DNA of 64,000 nucleotides from Paramecium sonneborni (lineage: Eukaryota > Ciliophora > Oligohymenophorea > Peniculida > Parameciidae): contig CAJJDN010000102.1 in NCBI GenBank assembly GCA_905182985.1, forward strand, positions 265,235-329,234, written 5' to 3'. Position numbers and translations under genes: made by a program. Below are positions 12,629-25,771 of this stretch, one piece after another. Each line of letters opens with the position of its first letter. Position 1 is the first letter of the stretch. The notes beneath the pieces are model-generated. The model was not told the origin of the DNA and did no database searches. It saw nothing but the letters and a program-made list of their open reading frames with translations.

Positions 12629-12816
12629 TATCGATTAATTTATTATTACAAATTAAGTATACAAATTCATTCTCTTAGAATTTTCATTATTGAAAAGATT
12701 TACAATAACAATTATACCAGATTTTATTAATTTCATTAATTATTCTCAATTTATCATCGATAATTAAAATAAAATAACACTTTTAATCATTTTTCTTTTT
12801 TCCCATTTTATTCTTA

Positions 12817-13563
12817 TCATTTATGTAAATCTTTACTATTTCTCTTTTTAATCATCTTTAAAATGTCGATTTCACTTATTTAAATTATTTCTTTATAATC
12901 ATTCAACTTATTGTCATGTTTTTCTATTAAATTATTGAGATTCTATATAGGCACTGAAATTTATTCAAGTTATATTAATAAATTTTTTATTAAAATTCTC
13001 TGCATTTATTGTTACTTAACTAAAGCTAAGTTACTTTATTTTTTCTTTACTTTTTTTTAAATTTAAAACATAACATCACTGTATGATTGTCAATAACATC
13101 ATACTCTAACTTTAAACAATAATTCTTAAGAAAATTTTTTAAATATTTCCAAAATTTGATCTATTTGTATTAGACATTACTAGAAATTTATGATCTTATA
13201 TATAATTGTATTTTTAATTCAATATCTATAGCGAAGTTTTTAACTTCATTTTGAATATCATCTATTTCTACTCCAATTAAACCAACTTTTTTTCTCATAA
13301 ATTCAAAGTCCTAATTAATGGTTCCTCATTCCTTATTTCAACTAAATATATTTAATCTTTTAGTTCAACTAATTTATAATTTTGAGTCTGATTTATCTTA
13401 AATAAATATTGCTTGTTGATAACTCTTCGAAATTTTCTTCTCTATTATGAATTTTTAAGTTATATTTTGAAATTCTTCTTTATTATCTTACTAATATTTT
13501 CTTCAATTTTTCGATTAATCAATCTAAACAAATCCATGCATATTACTTATTTTGTGATTGCAT
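12817..13563 (-). CDS. Small hypothetical protein with coiled-coil character
   Basis: Reading from CAT at 13561-13563 (ATG, MQSQNK...) to TGA at 12817-12819 needs about three micro-introns: a 23-nt one near the start, one around 13300 (GTT donor, uncertain) and a 20-nt one near 13020. The product would be about 220 residues, Lys/Asn/Ile-rich, with helical amphipathic stretches such as VGLIGVEIDDIQNEVKNF and LEQISVPIQNLNNLIEKH. No family recognised; a kinetochore Spc24/25-like shape crossed my mind but no motif supports it. Coding status is moderate because one junction is non-canonical. Confidence 0.45.
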
Positions 13564-13881
13564 AACTTACAATAACTCATAATTAAAAAATATATTTGAA
13601 CTTGTCTAAATAGATTCAGTTTCAATAGTTAAATTCCATCTTTTTATATTCATACTTAGTTTAGATTCTGATAATGATAAGTAAAAATAAACTCTTAGTC
13701 TTTACATAATCATTAAATTTTGTTACAGTTATTAATAATGATCATTAATTTTACTTATATTTATAAAATTTTTTAGAAAACCTAATGAAACAAAAATAAG
13801 TTAATAATTTTACTGTCTAATGTATTTTAGAATTAATGTTGTTTCTATTATGTTTTTAAAACTTAATTTAATTTCTAAATC
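13564..13881. other. AT-rich divergent spacer
   Basis: Separates the - strand small gene from the + strand membrane protein. Nothing beyond A/T runs; presumably holds both promoters. Confidence 0.4.
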
Positions 13882-15641
13882 ATGTTGAATAAATACACTT
13901 TGAATTTCTTATACAAAGATCAATCAGATAAATACCTATCGCAGAACTCACCAAAAATAATACAAGAGCATCTTAACTTTACAGTATATGCATTGGTAAG
14001 AATCATGAAACTAATATTAGACATTTGCAATATTAAATATGGTTTAATTTATATTGGCATCAAGTATTTACTATTCCATTCTAGCTGGATTCAGTTGCTT
14101 CTTAATTGTTGGATTATAAAAATTGATAACAAATAGGCCATATCTAATTAATTATGTGATATCATTTTACCAATTTTACGTGTTATTCATAGTAGAAATA
14201 AATAATATAATGGATAACTCAAATAAAATAAATAATGTATACAATTGGAGTTATGGCTATTAAACTTGCTTTATGCATTTTTGTTTATATTTACAAGGAA
14301 CTGATATGATGATATCAACAACTATTTTAATAATCATTAATAGTATTCATGTACTCTTAGTACCTTTTAATGAGATTTAAAGTGTTGCTAACATACTTAG
14401 CTTTTTTTTTATGACAATTTGTATGGTGGCAGTAAAGTACACTTATGAGAGAAAAAAGAAAGAAGAGTTTTTTTATTCATTTCAATAAGAATAATGGGAA
14501 TGGATTATTCGAAAAGCTATTTCAAATACTATAATACTCATTCGTTATGATTAAAAATAAGATTAAATTAGATTAGTCAAATAAAGTATTCGATCTTAGT
14601 AAACTCATTCTATAAATGGATGTTATGATTTAAGACAATTTTTAAGAAATGTAAAAAATTGTTAATTTTTAGTTAATTTTTGTAGATTCAAAAAATTAGC
14701 ATCAAACTATAGATCCAGGAAATAATTTAGAATAATATGTTAGAAATATGTTAATAGAAAAAAAAAGTAATTTCTTAGATAACAAAGAAAAGTAAAAGTA
14801 CTTTATTGATTAAATAAATAAAACTGTTTATAAAGTTAAATTAAATAAGTGTATTTTGAATAATGAAGTTTAATGCTTACTTATTTTAGATAAAATTCAA
14901 ATTCCAGATCATAAAGCTTAAGATATGTTAGTTATTTTTTTATAAGAATTATCTCAAAAGGTATCTTAATTGATTAAAGATCAATTTTGTTGTGCTGCTT
15001 TTTAATAAAACCTAAACAAACCTAAATCACCAAAAAAATAAATGGATTAATAAGATAAAAAGCTTCAAAGTTATGCATACATTTAAATGACACTTTTTAA
15101 TTTATCCTATTTGACTTAAGAATTAATGTGTGACACAAGTTCTTAAACTAGTCATTAAGACTTAATAACATAAATATATACTATATTTAGAAATAAAGCA
15201 AAGATAACTTGTTAATCTGAATTCAAATGTAATACCCAGATTTTTATATCAGTTGTTCTTTGTTGTTGCAAATTTGTACATTATATAGAAAACTATCTTC
15301 CTAATTTTTCATTAATCTTTTCAAAAACTGAAGATGGTATGATAGAGATGAATTTAATATTTAGTTTAAAACAATCTAGTAAAGTTGTATCTACTTATTC
15401 AATTTTAGCAGCTAATTGGGCTAGCTCAAATAAAAGGTAATTTAACCAAAAAACCCTTTTTGAGTCTTGTATCAACAGATTATGTTTATTACAATCTTTT
15501 TACGAATTACCAAAATTGCTTCTCTTTGATGTAAGCACAATCTAAATTTTGATGTCGTAATATTGCACATTGAATCATTTTTTAATCTAATAAAATGAGT
15601 ATTCTTTGAAATTAGTATGTACATTCTAAAAACAACAATGA
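13882..15641 (+). CDS. Multi-pass membrane protein with cytosolic C-terminal half
   Basis: ATG at 13882. An intron at 13996-14020 switches the reading frame into a strongly hydrophobic region. Around residues 40-200 there are about five to six transmembrane segments (FILASSIYYSILAGFSCFLI, NYVISFYQFYVLFIV, ISTTILIIINSIHVLLV, ILSFFFMTICMVAV). These are followed by a polar KYTYERKKKEEFF linker and a roughly 350-residue cytosolic region. A second intron lies at 14651-14672. The architecture (helices, then a charged coil, then a soluble module) recalls the membrane histidine-kinase/adenylate-cyclase-like sensors that are abundant in Paramecium, but I see no H-box or kinase motif. Stop TGA 15639-15641. 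Function unknown. Confidence 0.7.
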
Positions 15642-16013
15642 TTAATAATTAAACTGTTTATTTTTTAATGATAATCTTACGTATATGTCTATTTAATTAT
15701 ATTATTCATTTAGTTTTAAAAAATCTGCCTTCTTTGTTTAAAAAAAAAGCAAGCAATTAATAATATTTTCTCACTACTAAAGACGATTAAAATCAAATTT
15801 AGAATGGAAGTCTTGATCATATTATACGTATTAATAAATATCTAAAATACTTCTTATATTAGTTATATATTATAAAAACTACAAATTCTAATCTGTTTAA
15901 AGCAAAAATGGTTTAATAATTTTGATTTATAAAAGAATTGAATAACTCTTATTTTGTTGAAATAAATATCAAATGATAATAATGAAAATTTTCAGATTGG
16001 AGCTAATCAAGTT
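15642..16013. other. AT-rich intergenic region
   Basis: No supportable gene. On the - strand a frame starting at the ATG at the repeat boundary (about 16020) stays open leftwards for some 75 codons, but this length is expected by chance when only TGA stops. Confidence 0.4.
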
Positions 16014-16433
16014 TACCCATTTTTAATAACCCAGCTTTAATATTTCGAAGAACCTTGCATAAAATTCTTAATAAACTTATAATAACATTCAAATCAATAT
16101 CTATAGAATCAAAAGAATGAATTTATAAATCAAGTTCCCTATAAAATAAATTTGAGAGTTAATATCTAAAAATACTCATTTCTTTATTAGGATTGGATAT
16201 ATATTTAATTTTGTAAGTATAATCACATATGGTAGAAAATTTTGATTATTAATATTTTATGAAATTAAAATAAATCTTAAATTTTTATAGAAAACTATAA
16301 AATAAAAATCTTCAAAGTAATAAATATGATTATTGATTAATTTTCTATTTAAACTTATTCTGATATAAAAATATCAAATATTTATGAGCATAAATGTTGT
16401 AATAATTTATACAAAATATTTAATATTTTATAT
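16014..16433 (+). repeat. 420-bp direct repeat, copy 1
   Basis: Matches 25765-26184, as far as I can compare by eye without difference (offset 9,751). Both copies begin at TACCC. Non-coding in appearance. Copy 2 ends exactly at the N gap, so this may be an assembly artefact. Confidence 0.9.
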
Positions 16434-16889
16434 GCAAAAATTAACATTATATCTGATACTAATTTTATTGAAACTTGTTATATATTATGTTTAGTATAAC
16501 ACTTTATTTAAAATTTTTACTTATGATAAATTTTAAGTAAGTATTTATTTTTCTTGCCATTAAAATAATTCTCATATTTTAATTTTGAAGTAATTAAAAA
16601 TCTTTTCTTAATTAATTAATGATGAATTTAGCTTCAAAAATAATATTCTTAAAGCATACAAATACTCTTTGCCCATCTGGAATATAAAAATTGATATCAA
16701 AGTATTTTTTAGTGATTCCCATCTAAATTAAAAAAATAGAAGTTCATTAAACTTTTGAAAATTTATTCTTTAAAATAATTCTATAAATAATTATTTAACA
16801 AGAAATCATAATATTATGATTACATTCTAAATATATTTACACTCCTTTAAGATTTGAAAAGAAAATTGGAATATTATTATTTTTAATAT
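16434..16889. other. AT-rich spacer 5' of the K+ channel gene
   Basis: No coding signal seen; presumably includes the channel promoter. Confidence 0.4.
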
Positions 16890-19468
16890 ATGTAAAAAGT
16901 TAATATTGAATATTAATCAAGCCCTAGGAAGTATACTAAATAAATCAGTTGCAAAAGTGAATCAGCATCAAGATTGTCTGAAATATCAGATGATGCTTGC
17001 AGATAAATTGTAGATTTTGATAGAGGAAAATAAACCTCTCGTAGTCTTTCTATTTAGCCTAGATTGATTCTTTAAGAGTAGTTTAATAATATTTCTAAGA
17101 TTTCTGAAGAATATAATATAAATAATAAAAGCTTCTAAACAATAAAATTCAAAAACAAATTGTTCCAGTCAAATTTTATAAAAGTAATTAAAGCTGAGAA
17201 AATTAAATAATAATTTATAAATAATTTGTTTACAAACTCCTACATATTAAAATAAAAAAAGAAGCAACTAATTCATGATAAATATATTGAAGAAAATAAT
17301 AAATAACCTATTTTCGGTATATAATTTAAATATTCTTTTTAGATACATATACATAATCTGGAATACCTGTAATATAACCAACTTGTAGATTTGTATTAGT
17401 TTGGAATGCTATTGGGATAATTTTTAATTTTATTATTTTATGGCTTACTCCATTTATATTGTCATTTGAATAAAATTAGAATGAAATCTAACTTACATAA
17501 TTAAAAGTGTCAATTATTATTTTTTTAGTATGTGATATTATTATTGCATTAAATAAAGGAATTATTATCTAAGGAATTTTGATATCAAAAAGAAAGTTAT
17601 TGTTCTAGAAGTATATGGAAAGTAATTTTAAAAACGATATTCTTAATTTAATTTTATGGACATTAATTTAATAAAATCTAATTTCTTATTAACTTTTTGG
17701 GGAATGTTTAACATTAGCCTAATTGATTGTAACTTATATAAAAATTTAAAAATATTTATCAGATTATTTTGAATTTGTATTCTTTAAAGGAATATCAAAC
17801 AGTTTAATGGATTTGTTAAGCTTAATTCTATCAATATATTTATTAGCACATATTGTTGCTTGTTTATGGCATTATGTTGGAATAAAATCTATGGAAACAT
17901 CTTGGTTGATAAAATATGAATTATTAAATGAGCCTGTATGGAAATAATATAATTATGCTTTTTATTGGGCAACTATGACTATGACAACAATAGGATATGG
18001 TGATATTACAGCTTAAAGTCAACTAGAATTAATTTATGTAGATATTATAATGTTTTTATCAAGTGGTGTATTTGCATATTCTATGAATTAGATAGGATTT
18101 ATTTTAAAAAACCTTTAGGATTCAAAATTAAAATATAAAAGATCAATATTAAAAATGAATACATTTATGAGTAAAAATTAGGTAGAACCTAAAATTTAAA
18201 GTAGAATAAGAAATTATTTAAAATATTATATAAATTAAGAATAAAATGAAAATTAAGATGATGTTGATAATCTTATATCAATCCTACCTTAAAATTTATA
18301 GTAGGATTTAAATTATGATATTTAAATAAGAGTAATTAATTAAGTCAAATCAGTAATAAGTCATTTTTCATCTAGAACTTAATAGTTATTATCAAAAAGT
18401 TTATAGCTTGTTAAATATTCTCCTGGTGATTTCATTTATAAAAGAGGAGACATTATGGAGAAAAATCTTTATTTTATTAAGGAAGGAGAAATTGAGATAA
18501 TAGAGGAAAAAAGCAAAATGAAATTTAATAACTTAAAATAGAATTAAACATTTGGTGTATATTAATTTTTCACAGATTTTCCACCTAAAACCTCAGCAGT
18601 AAGTAGTGGTTTTTCTAAAATATATACTATTAGTAGAAAAAGATTTTTAGAGATTTTATAATTTAACAGGAAAGATTTTGAAACATTTCATCACATAAAA
18701 GATTAAATAATATTTAATTAAAATTATCGCCTTTTTGATTTACGTTGTCAATTTTGTGATCGATACAGTCATTAAGAGATAGACTGTCCAGTTCTAAATT
18801 ATAATCCTGATTTAGAATAAAGATTACTAAAAAAAACATAATAATCTGTTGTCTTTTTAAGATCAGCAAAAATTAGATTGGGAAACAAAATTAAAAGTAT
18901 AAAAGAGTAACGAAAACTTTCTCAATCTGTTACTAAATTTTTAGAAGATAATTTTGGTTTCTAATTGTCAAATTCATTATAAATGGCTTTAGCTGTTCAT
19001 AGTTCATAGAGTAATCACTCTTCTGAATGTAATATTGATATTAATAAAACGTAAAAAATCATATTAAATGATGGAGATCAAGAAAAATTTCATCTACCTA
19101 TGGGTAAAAGCTTTATTAGTAAACCTATTTTTAGGAGAGAATAATCTATGAATTAAGAATAAGATGTATTTAATTCTGGAAAATCTCAAAAGCCTTAAAA
19201 AAATGCTATCAAAGAATTTAATATGTTAGATGTTCTATTTAATAGTGCTAAATTTCTTCATTTATCAATTTAATGTGATTAATGTTAATCATTTTAAAAT
19301 TACTTTCCATAAGGAAATGTGTAAATTGTTCTATAAAAATTAGAAAAAACCAATTCTAAATATTAAAGAAAAATATAAAAGCATATATAAAATATGAACA
19401 AATACACTTTTTTTTATAATGTGAAATTAAAAGCCTTAAAGTTAAGACTTTTTTATCTAAAAAACTGA
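16890..19468 (+). CDS. Six-TM voltage-gated-type K+ channel with C-terminal cyclic-nucleotide-binding-like domain
   Basis: Plasma-membrane (likely ciliary or somatic) potassium channel of the EAG/CNBD superfamily, greatly expanded in Paramecium. N-terminal cytosolic region about 160 residues. S1 follows PVIQPTCRFVLVWNAIG, then FNFIILWLTPFIL. S5 is LLAHIVACLWHYVG. The pore helix and filter read TMTMTTIGYGDI, a canonical GYGD K+ filter. S6 then C-linker, and a CNBD (SPGDFIYKRGDIMEKNLYFI, KEGEIEII). The phosphate-binding cassette is off consensus: FGV instead of FGE, and PKTSA instead of R-x-A, so cyclic-nucleotide binding is doubtful. A CxxC...H...C element follows (CQFCDRYSHQEIDC). One intron, 17317-17342. 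Start chosen as the ATG opening the frame after an upstream TGA. Confidence 0.92.
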
Positions 19469-21008
19469 ATCAAATTCTATCGAAAAATGATATAATATTA
19501 TATTCAATAAACAAATCAATGTAAAATAGAATTATAAAATTCAATTTCTAGTTACTTATAAATTTCTTAAGTGAGATAATTAATTATCTTTTTTGTGTAT
19601 TGAAATGCCCTTCATTATTAATAATTGAATATGATTTTTAACATTCTTATAACTGACGATTATTTTAAATTAATATACAAAAATATTAAATTTAATAATT
19701 ATCATTAATCAACAATAGCGTAATATTCTACTAAAAATTATAGGTTCAAACATGAACTTATCTATCTATGTGAACTATAAATTAAACGTATCAATTATTA
19801 ACTAACAAATTGAATTGTATTCTAATTAATTATAATTATTTACGTTTTGATGATAGTTAATTTTTTTAGCAATATTCTTTAATATAAAAAGACAAAACTT
19901 TGAATGAAATAAACCTTTTAATTTGAAAAAAGTTAGTTTTTGAGCATAATTACTATGACAGTCACGAAACATTTAGTTACATATCTAAAGAGTTGTGAGG
20001 TTTTCTGTTTTTGGCTAAAGAACCTATGATTATTTGATATTTTTTCATAAATTCTCCTTATTATGCTGCCTTCGCTATTATAGGTTAAGTTAATAGTATA
20101 ACATCTTAACTAATTCCAAATGTATTTCCTAAATCCCTATAACTTTAAATTTTGTCTTAAACTTTGAGATGAACTAAAAATTAATAGAAATAATTTTAAG
20201 AATGAAAAAAAAAACAAAGATTATTTTTTTTAAGTTCAAAATTTTAGAAGGTTAAATAGAGTATGATAATAAAATAAAATTTAGAATATGTTTAAAATAT
20301 TCTATTTACTTCGAATTCTATTTGAAACTTTATTTGACATGAAGATTTTAACAAATTTAATGAAAAAAGTTTTTTTAAAGAAATCAGATAAGAGAATCAT
20401 CGAAATAAAAAACCCTTCTAATTAATTTTAAGCAAAATTTATTGATATTTCTAATTTTGATCATTTATTATTGGTTCAGATAATCTCAATATCCTAAAAA
20501 CATATTTTTGATTCTTTTTTAAATTATCGATTGTCTATTCACATTGCAGCTTTAGCTAATTTGAGATATGCATTTTTATCTTATAAAAAAATAATATTTA
20601 TATTCTTGCAAAAAGAGTGGCTTTCTAAACTTAATTATGGTTTTAATATATTCATATCATGAAGTATATATATAAATAATGAAAATAATTGACAAAATAC
20701 TTGATTGAAATTGATACAAATAATAGGGTAGAAATAATATAACTGTAAATATTTAAAAATGAAAAATTAAATTATTAAACTTTAGTAAATATTTGTATTT
20801 TAATATGTCATAATTGTATTTGTTTTGATATTAAATTAAATAGCTTAATATGTCTGATACTAAGCTGCAGCTAAATTTTTAATAAATTAATAATGTTTGA
20901 CTATAGGATATGAATATCTGGTTTGAATTATTTTAACAAGACTAATGGGTTGTCATGCAGAATCAGGAAAATATATTAATTTTTAATATTATATTATTAA
21001 AATAATAA
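19469..21008. other. 1.5-kb gene-poor region
   Basis: Mostly A/T runs. At 20759 a + strand ATG opens a 31-codon frame that looks like a signal peptide (MKNQIIKLQQ then a hydrophobic core VIIVFVLIL). It meets TGA at once and resumes in the same frame for about 20 codons, so it is at most a secreted-protein relic. No other candidate. Confidence 0.4.
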
Positions 21009-22616
21009 TCATTGATATTTCAATTGATAAACATGAAATGATAATGTCTCATCATTCCAAATAATTAAATAATTTCCATCCTCAGTAACATTACCATAAT
21101 TTTTACAAGATCTACAATCAATAGGTTCTATTTAAGCATTTAATATTTAATTTTAATAACTTAAAATGTAAACATATTTGTTATGTTTAATGATGAAAAT
21201 TTATTTTTCTTTATTATATATAGAAGGAAATAGAGATTATCCATCTTTTAGATCAAAATATTTTAAGTTGATTTGAAGTTCATTTTTCTCTACAAATGTT
21301 TCTGCTTCTTATTTAAATATATGAATTAATGCCTAGTTTTCTTAACACCAAGCAATGGTATTTTAATTAAGAAAACAAACTCTGAAGCCATTATCATTTT
21401 TGAGATTTTCTAAGACTTATTTAAATTTAAATCTTCTTTGATTTATTTTTTTTTCCCAAACAATAATAGTTTTATCATCACTACATGATACAAGTTATGT
21501 TTCATCTTCATTCATACTAATTTAACCAATATGCTTGCTATGTTTATTAAGTTAATAATGAAATTTTAATATATTTTTATCTTAGTTCAAATTCCATACT
21601 TTGATTGATCCATTTGAATGTCCAGAAAATATTTAATTTTCATTTTAATTTAAAAATAAGCACCAAACAATTGATTGAGCTTCACAAGTGTATTATGATT
21701 CCCATTAATTAGAGTTTTACAATTATTTCCATCCAATTATTTTGCAATCTATACTTCCAGATATTAGCCAATTTTATTTCTTACTAAAAATTATACAAGT
21801 AACATCTTATTGATGACCTTTTAAGATTATTCCAGAATCTTTTAATTAACCTTTTTCAAAATTCCAAATTTTTATATCTTTTTTAGCTGCTCCAGCCATT
21901 ATTGAACCTATTTTATTAAAAGCAAGTGCAAAACACCATTATTTTTAATGAACTTCTTATACTTATTGATAAATGAATTCTTAGTGCTTTTCACTAAATA
22001 CTTAACTTTTACATTCTAATGAATTCATTTATACTTTTTTTATAGGCTTCTCGTTGAAGTCTTCGTAATCTTTTAAATCTATTAATGTTTTTGTTAAATT
22101 ATATGTTTCTTTTTCGATAATATTCACTATTTATTTTATAATTGTAACAGAACTTTCCAATTTATTTTAATAATATTTATTAATCTTATTTATTCTCTCT
22201 ATTTCTAAATAAATTTAATCATCATCATAAGTATCATCATTACTCTAATTCAATTCATCCTTCTATTAATGAGAATTCACTATAATAATGTCAATAACCT
22301 TTATTAGATTTTCCTTAAGTTTATAAAGATATCGAGTAAATTAATCAATTTCATTAATACTTTATTTTTTTTGTGCATGGACATAATTTCTCAGCTTATC
22401 CTAATTATATATTTATATTTATACTGATTCATCACTAATAGTCATACTTAAACTTCCTTTATGTTCTTCTAAACAATCAGCACAAATCAATCTTTCCTTC
22501 TAATTAAATTTTTATTTATCAAGGACTAATAAAACAGAACAACTTTTATGTTTATAAACACATTCCATTTAATATATATTAAATTTATTAAAGAAATCAT
22601 TCCCTTCCTGATGCAT
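21009..22616 (-). CDS. WD40-repeat protein with N-terminal zinc-finger-like region and coiled coil
   Basis: ATG at 22614-22616 (MHQEGNDFF), TGA at 21009-21011, with no intron needed. The N-terminus has a B-box/RING-like Cys-His cluster (CVYKHKSC, ICADCLEEHKG). A coiled coil follows (ERINKINKYYQNKLE). The C-terminal half has WD40 repeats: IKIWNFEKGQL, KGHQQDVTCIIF, LISGSIDCKIIGW, IFSGHSNGSIKVWNL and LVSCSDDKTIIVWEKK. This zinc + coiled coil + WD40 order is a large Paramecium family of unknown function, probably scaffolds. The gene looks intact, unlike the WD40 relic at about 58 kb. Confidence 0.9.
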
Positions 22617-23239
22617 GATTTAATAAAACAAATTTCCTTATATTAATTTGTTCTTAATTCAAAATAATTAAAATTATAACCCTAAACCAATAATTGATTA
22701 TTTATTGAACTAAAATTAATATTACGAATTAATAAAATTAAAAAGCTGAAAGCGAAAGAATGTACATATAGGCCTTTTACTTGTAAATAAAGATTTTTTT
22801 TAATTTAATAATTAAATTAGATAGACAGAGATTGTTTTTCTTTTTTAAACCTTTTTGGCATATTGGTTAAAGGCTATTAATATTTTTCTATCTTACTTTA
22901 AGAACATTGTGAATAAATCTTCTAATTTCCAATTTTCAGAAATATTATCATTCCATAAGATCTCCTCTATACTTTAAATAATCAACTATTATTTTAGAAT
23001 CTTGTGATTTTATTTAAAATATTGTAAAATGAGAAATCATTCTAAATTAGTTTGGGCTTTGTGCAATTCTGAATTTTTATAAGCCTAAATAAAATTGAAA
23101 AATTATGAGATTCTCAATTTTGTCTTTAAGAAAGATTATGTCATCAAATCAGGTGTGTGATTTAAGATAACAAATATCTTGAATGTTATCAAAATTCAAA
23201 AATACCTATACAGTCATGAATTACAGAAAATAAATTACT
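22617..23239. other. Intergenic region with a TACATATAGGCCTTTT motif
   Basis: No gene. The 16-mer at 22763-22778 recurs exactly at 26384-26399. Confidence 0.5.
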
Positions 23240-23760
23240 AGAATCCAATACTTAATATCAAGATCATCCTAGAGATATTAGAAGAGAACATAAAGGAAGT
23301 ATAAGAAGAGAATAGATGAAAATAAAATAAGAAAACTTTAGAGAATTAAAAATTTGATTTTTGGTATGAAATCTGACAGAATTTATTAGAAAGTTGGAAG
23401 ATATTCAATGAATAAAAATAATGGGACAATGATGTACTCTCCAGAATATATTCTGTTGCAAAGAACACTATCCAGGACACAATTTACAGTGTTGACGAAT
23501 AAAGGTAGAAGACAGATACAAGAAGTCTAGTATTCAAAGATTGGTTTAAGTATTGAACTGCCACTGTACATTGTAGGAAAGGTGAAGATCAGTATCGGCT
23601 GAAATGGTGGAATCTCTTTTTAGACATGTATACACAGTAGTATCTGGAAGGGGATGAGGCAAAACATGGAGGCCGTTAAAAATGGCAGAGTATAAAGACA
23701 AGAAGGAGCTTCTTTGGATGATTATATTTTCTAATTAAACATGAATAATAATAGCATTAT
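23240..23760 (+). pseudogene. Probable gene relic of higher GC content
   Basis: This stretch is visibly less A/T-rich than its surroundings and has codon-like texture on the + strand, but frames break at TGA several times. One frame reads KVGRYSM ... KGRRQIQEVQYSKIGLSIEL; another, near 23670, reads MEAVKNGRVQRQEGASLDD. The spacing of G-K/R-x-G-x-W/S-I motifs recalls a large family of Paramecium repeat proteins with Y-G-x-Y / K-V-G-x-W-D units, but key Trp residues are missing. I read it as a decayed member. Identity is tentative. Confidence 0.35.
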
Positions 23761-25549
23761 TGTCTTAGGATGAGGATGATAAAAATTAAATTATCAAGAT
23801 TTTAATAAGATCTCTTAATATATAGCAGAACAATATTCATTTAAGTGAATATGAATTATGGGGGTGTACCAAAAAACATTTCTAATTTAATAATTAATAT
23901 TTAATTATAATATATCTAACATACGGAGTACAATTGAAATTGCATCAATGCTGACAAATTTTCAGAAAGAATTGTTAAAATTGCTTTGTCATAAAAGAAG
24001 GTCTTTGTTCCAACATTTACAATTTCAAACAGCATTAAAACTCTTAAGTTATTAATATAAAATAATGATACAAATACAGATTATTAGAAGTGTTCTTTTA
24101 TAAATTTTTGAGCAAAAACCAACCATAAATGTTTATGTTTATATAGGTTAGATACACACACAGATATTATTATGAATAATCGCATTGAGACATAAATAAA
24201 AACTAATAAGTTTCTCATATTTTTGAGCAAAACCAAATTATTACAGTCTTTAGATGTATCAGCTATTTTTAAAAAAGTAAAAGATTCACTCATATATTTA
24301 TTTTGCATTTTCGGAGCTTTACTGATTCAGCAATTTGTTATTTTGTGATAAAACAATAATAGTTCAATTGAATTGAAATGCAATTATAAAACAAATTTTA
24401 GGAACTTTAAAGATTTCAAATTCTCTATTTTTTAATAATTAATTATCTAATTTAAAAAATAAAGTTTACATAACTATTTGCATGAGAATGTTAATATATT
24501 TATTTCTATCAAGGTAATTGAATTGTTTATTTTAAGGTTTTAACTCTGCTTAATGTATTAATAAAATGTTGTTACTAATAAATAAATTGGAGAATGCACT
24601 TCAGAATAAGCAAAACTTTTATCTTTCAATTTAGGGATGTTCTTTGAAAATTGTTCTATTTAAAAATAACATATCATAGAAATTTTACATTAATTATAAC
24701 AAGTGATAATAAAAAATATTAAAGCTGTTGTTTAAACCTATTCTAATAAAATAATTGATAAATGATAAAAAGTCGTAATCACTGAAGACCAGAAATAAAT
24801 TACTTCTACTATTCTGTTCTATTTGCAATTAGCAATTTTATGATATAAATATTTTAGATCCAAAAATTAAGTTTTTAAATAGATTAATTTTTGAATCATC
24901 CCAAATATAAGTATGACTCTAAATTTATTAAAAATAATATATTATTGTTTAGATTCTGTAAAATTTGGTTTTGATAACATAAATAAGAATATTACTATTA
25001 ACTCATAATTCGGAAATTATTTTTAAGATGTTAAAAAGATTATATTTTATTAATTAATACTGATAACTCAAAAATATAGCTAATAGGTTAATTAGGCAAG
25101 AAGATATTTTATTTGGACTGCTAGTTAGTTTATAAGAAAAATTGAGCATTTTATAATTATCAGCTTAAAAGTAATAAAATAATTGGGATATAAATTGAAA
25201 TGTTTAAAAACCCGATTATCACTTAAATTGTAAAATTTTAGTTTTAAGCTTACTTTCAAAATAATAAAGTAAATAAAATAATAGAAATAATAATGAAATA
25301 AAATAGCAACTGAATAGCTCAAATTTATTAAATTTGTTTTTTATACACTTTAATTAGACCAAAATTTGATTAGAAAATAAACTGGTAATAATAATAAATT
25401 AAATTAGTATGGTTTAGCTAATTCAGTTCTAATAACATAAATAAAAATAGAAATTTGAATTGACTAAAAAGTTAAACTAAACTCTGATTATATGAAATCA
25501 TAATTTAAGGAACCCACAATCATCCTGATTAATATCAACAAATATTTAA
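23761..25549. other. Gene-poor AT-rich region
   Basis: Long A/T runs and only chance open frames, e.g. - strand 24084-24308 and 25125-25322. A long - strand frame downstream of the RWD-like ORF (about 25080-25540) is hydrophobic and very AI/Y/F-rich, and could be spurious. Confidence 0.35.
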
Positions 25550-25771
25550 TCAAAATATTATGGTAAATAACTGATTTTTTAATTAATTACTAATTTCATT
25601 ATCATCATTTGTATTATCTATTTTAAATGAGAACTTTAAAACTCCTTTTGATTCATCCATCTCTATCTTTAAACTGGTCTGAAGATTAATTTATTAAGAA
25701 TCTTGTATAGTGAAATTTAAAGTGTAAATTATATTAAGAATTTCTAATTCTTAACATTGAGCTATACCCAT
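25550..25771 (-). CDS. Short RWD-domain-like fragment
   Basis: A 73-codon frame starts with ATG at the edge of the 420-bp repeat. It reads MGIAQCQELEILNIIYTL ..., with LKIEMDESKGVLKFSFKI later. The Q-x-x-E-L-E-x-L-x-x-I-Y opening is typical of RWD domains (GCN2/IMPACT/RWDD proteins). Only the first two strands are present; the W-x-x-P-x-Y-P core is missing, so this is a fragment or relic unless exons follow. A possible 20-nt intron after DDNEI would extend it, but the continuation does not resemble RWD. Confidence 0.35.

Noticed and set aside
24084..24308. - strand 74-codon ORF
   Set aside because: No homology, no codon texture, flanked by A/T spacer; length is unremarkable.
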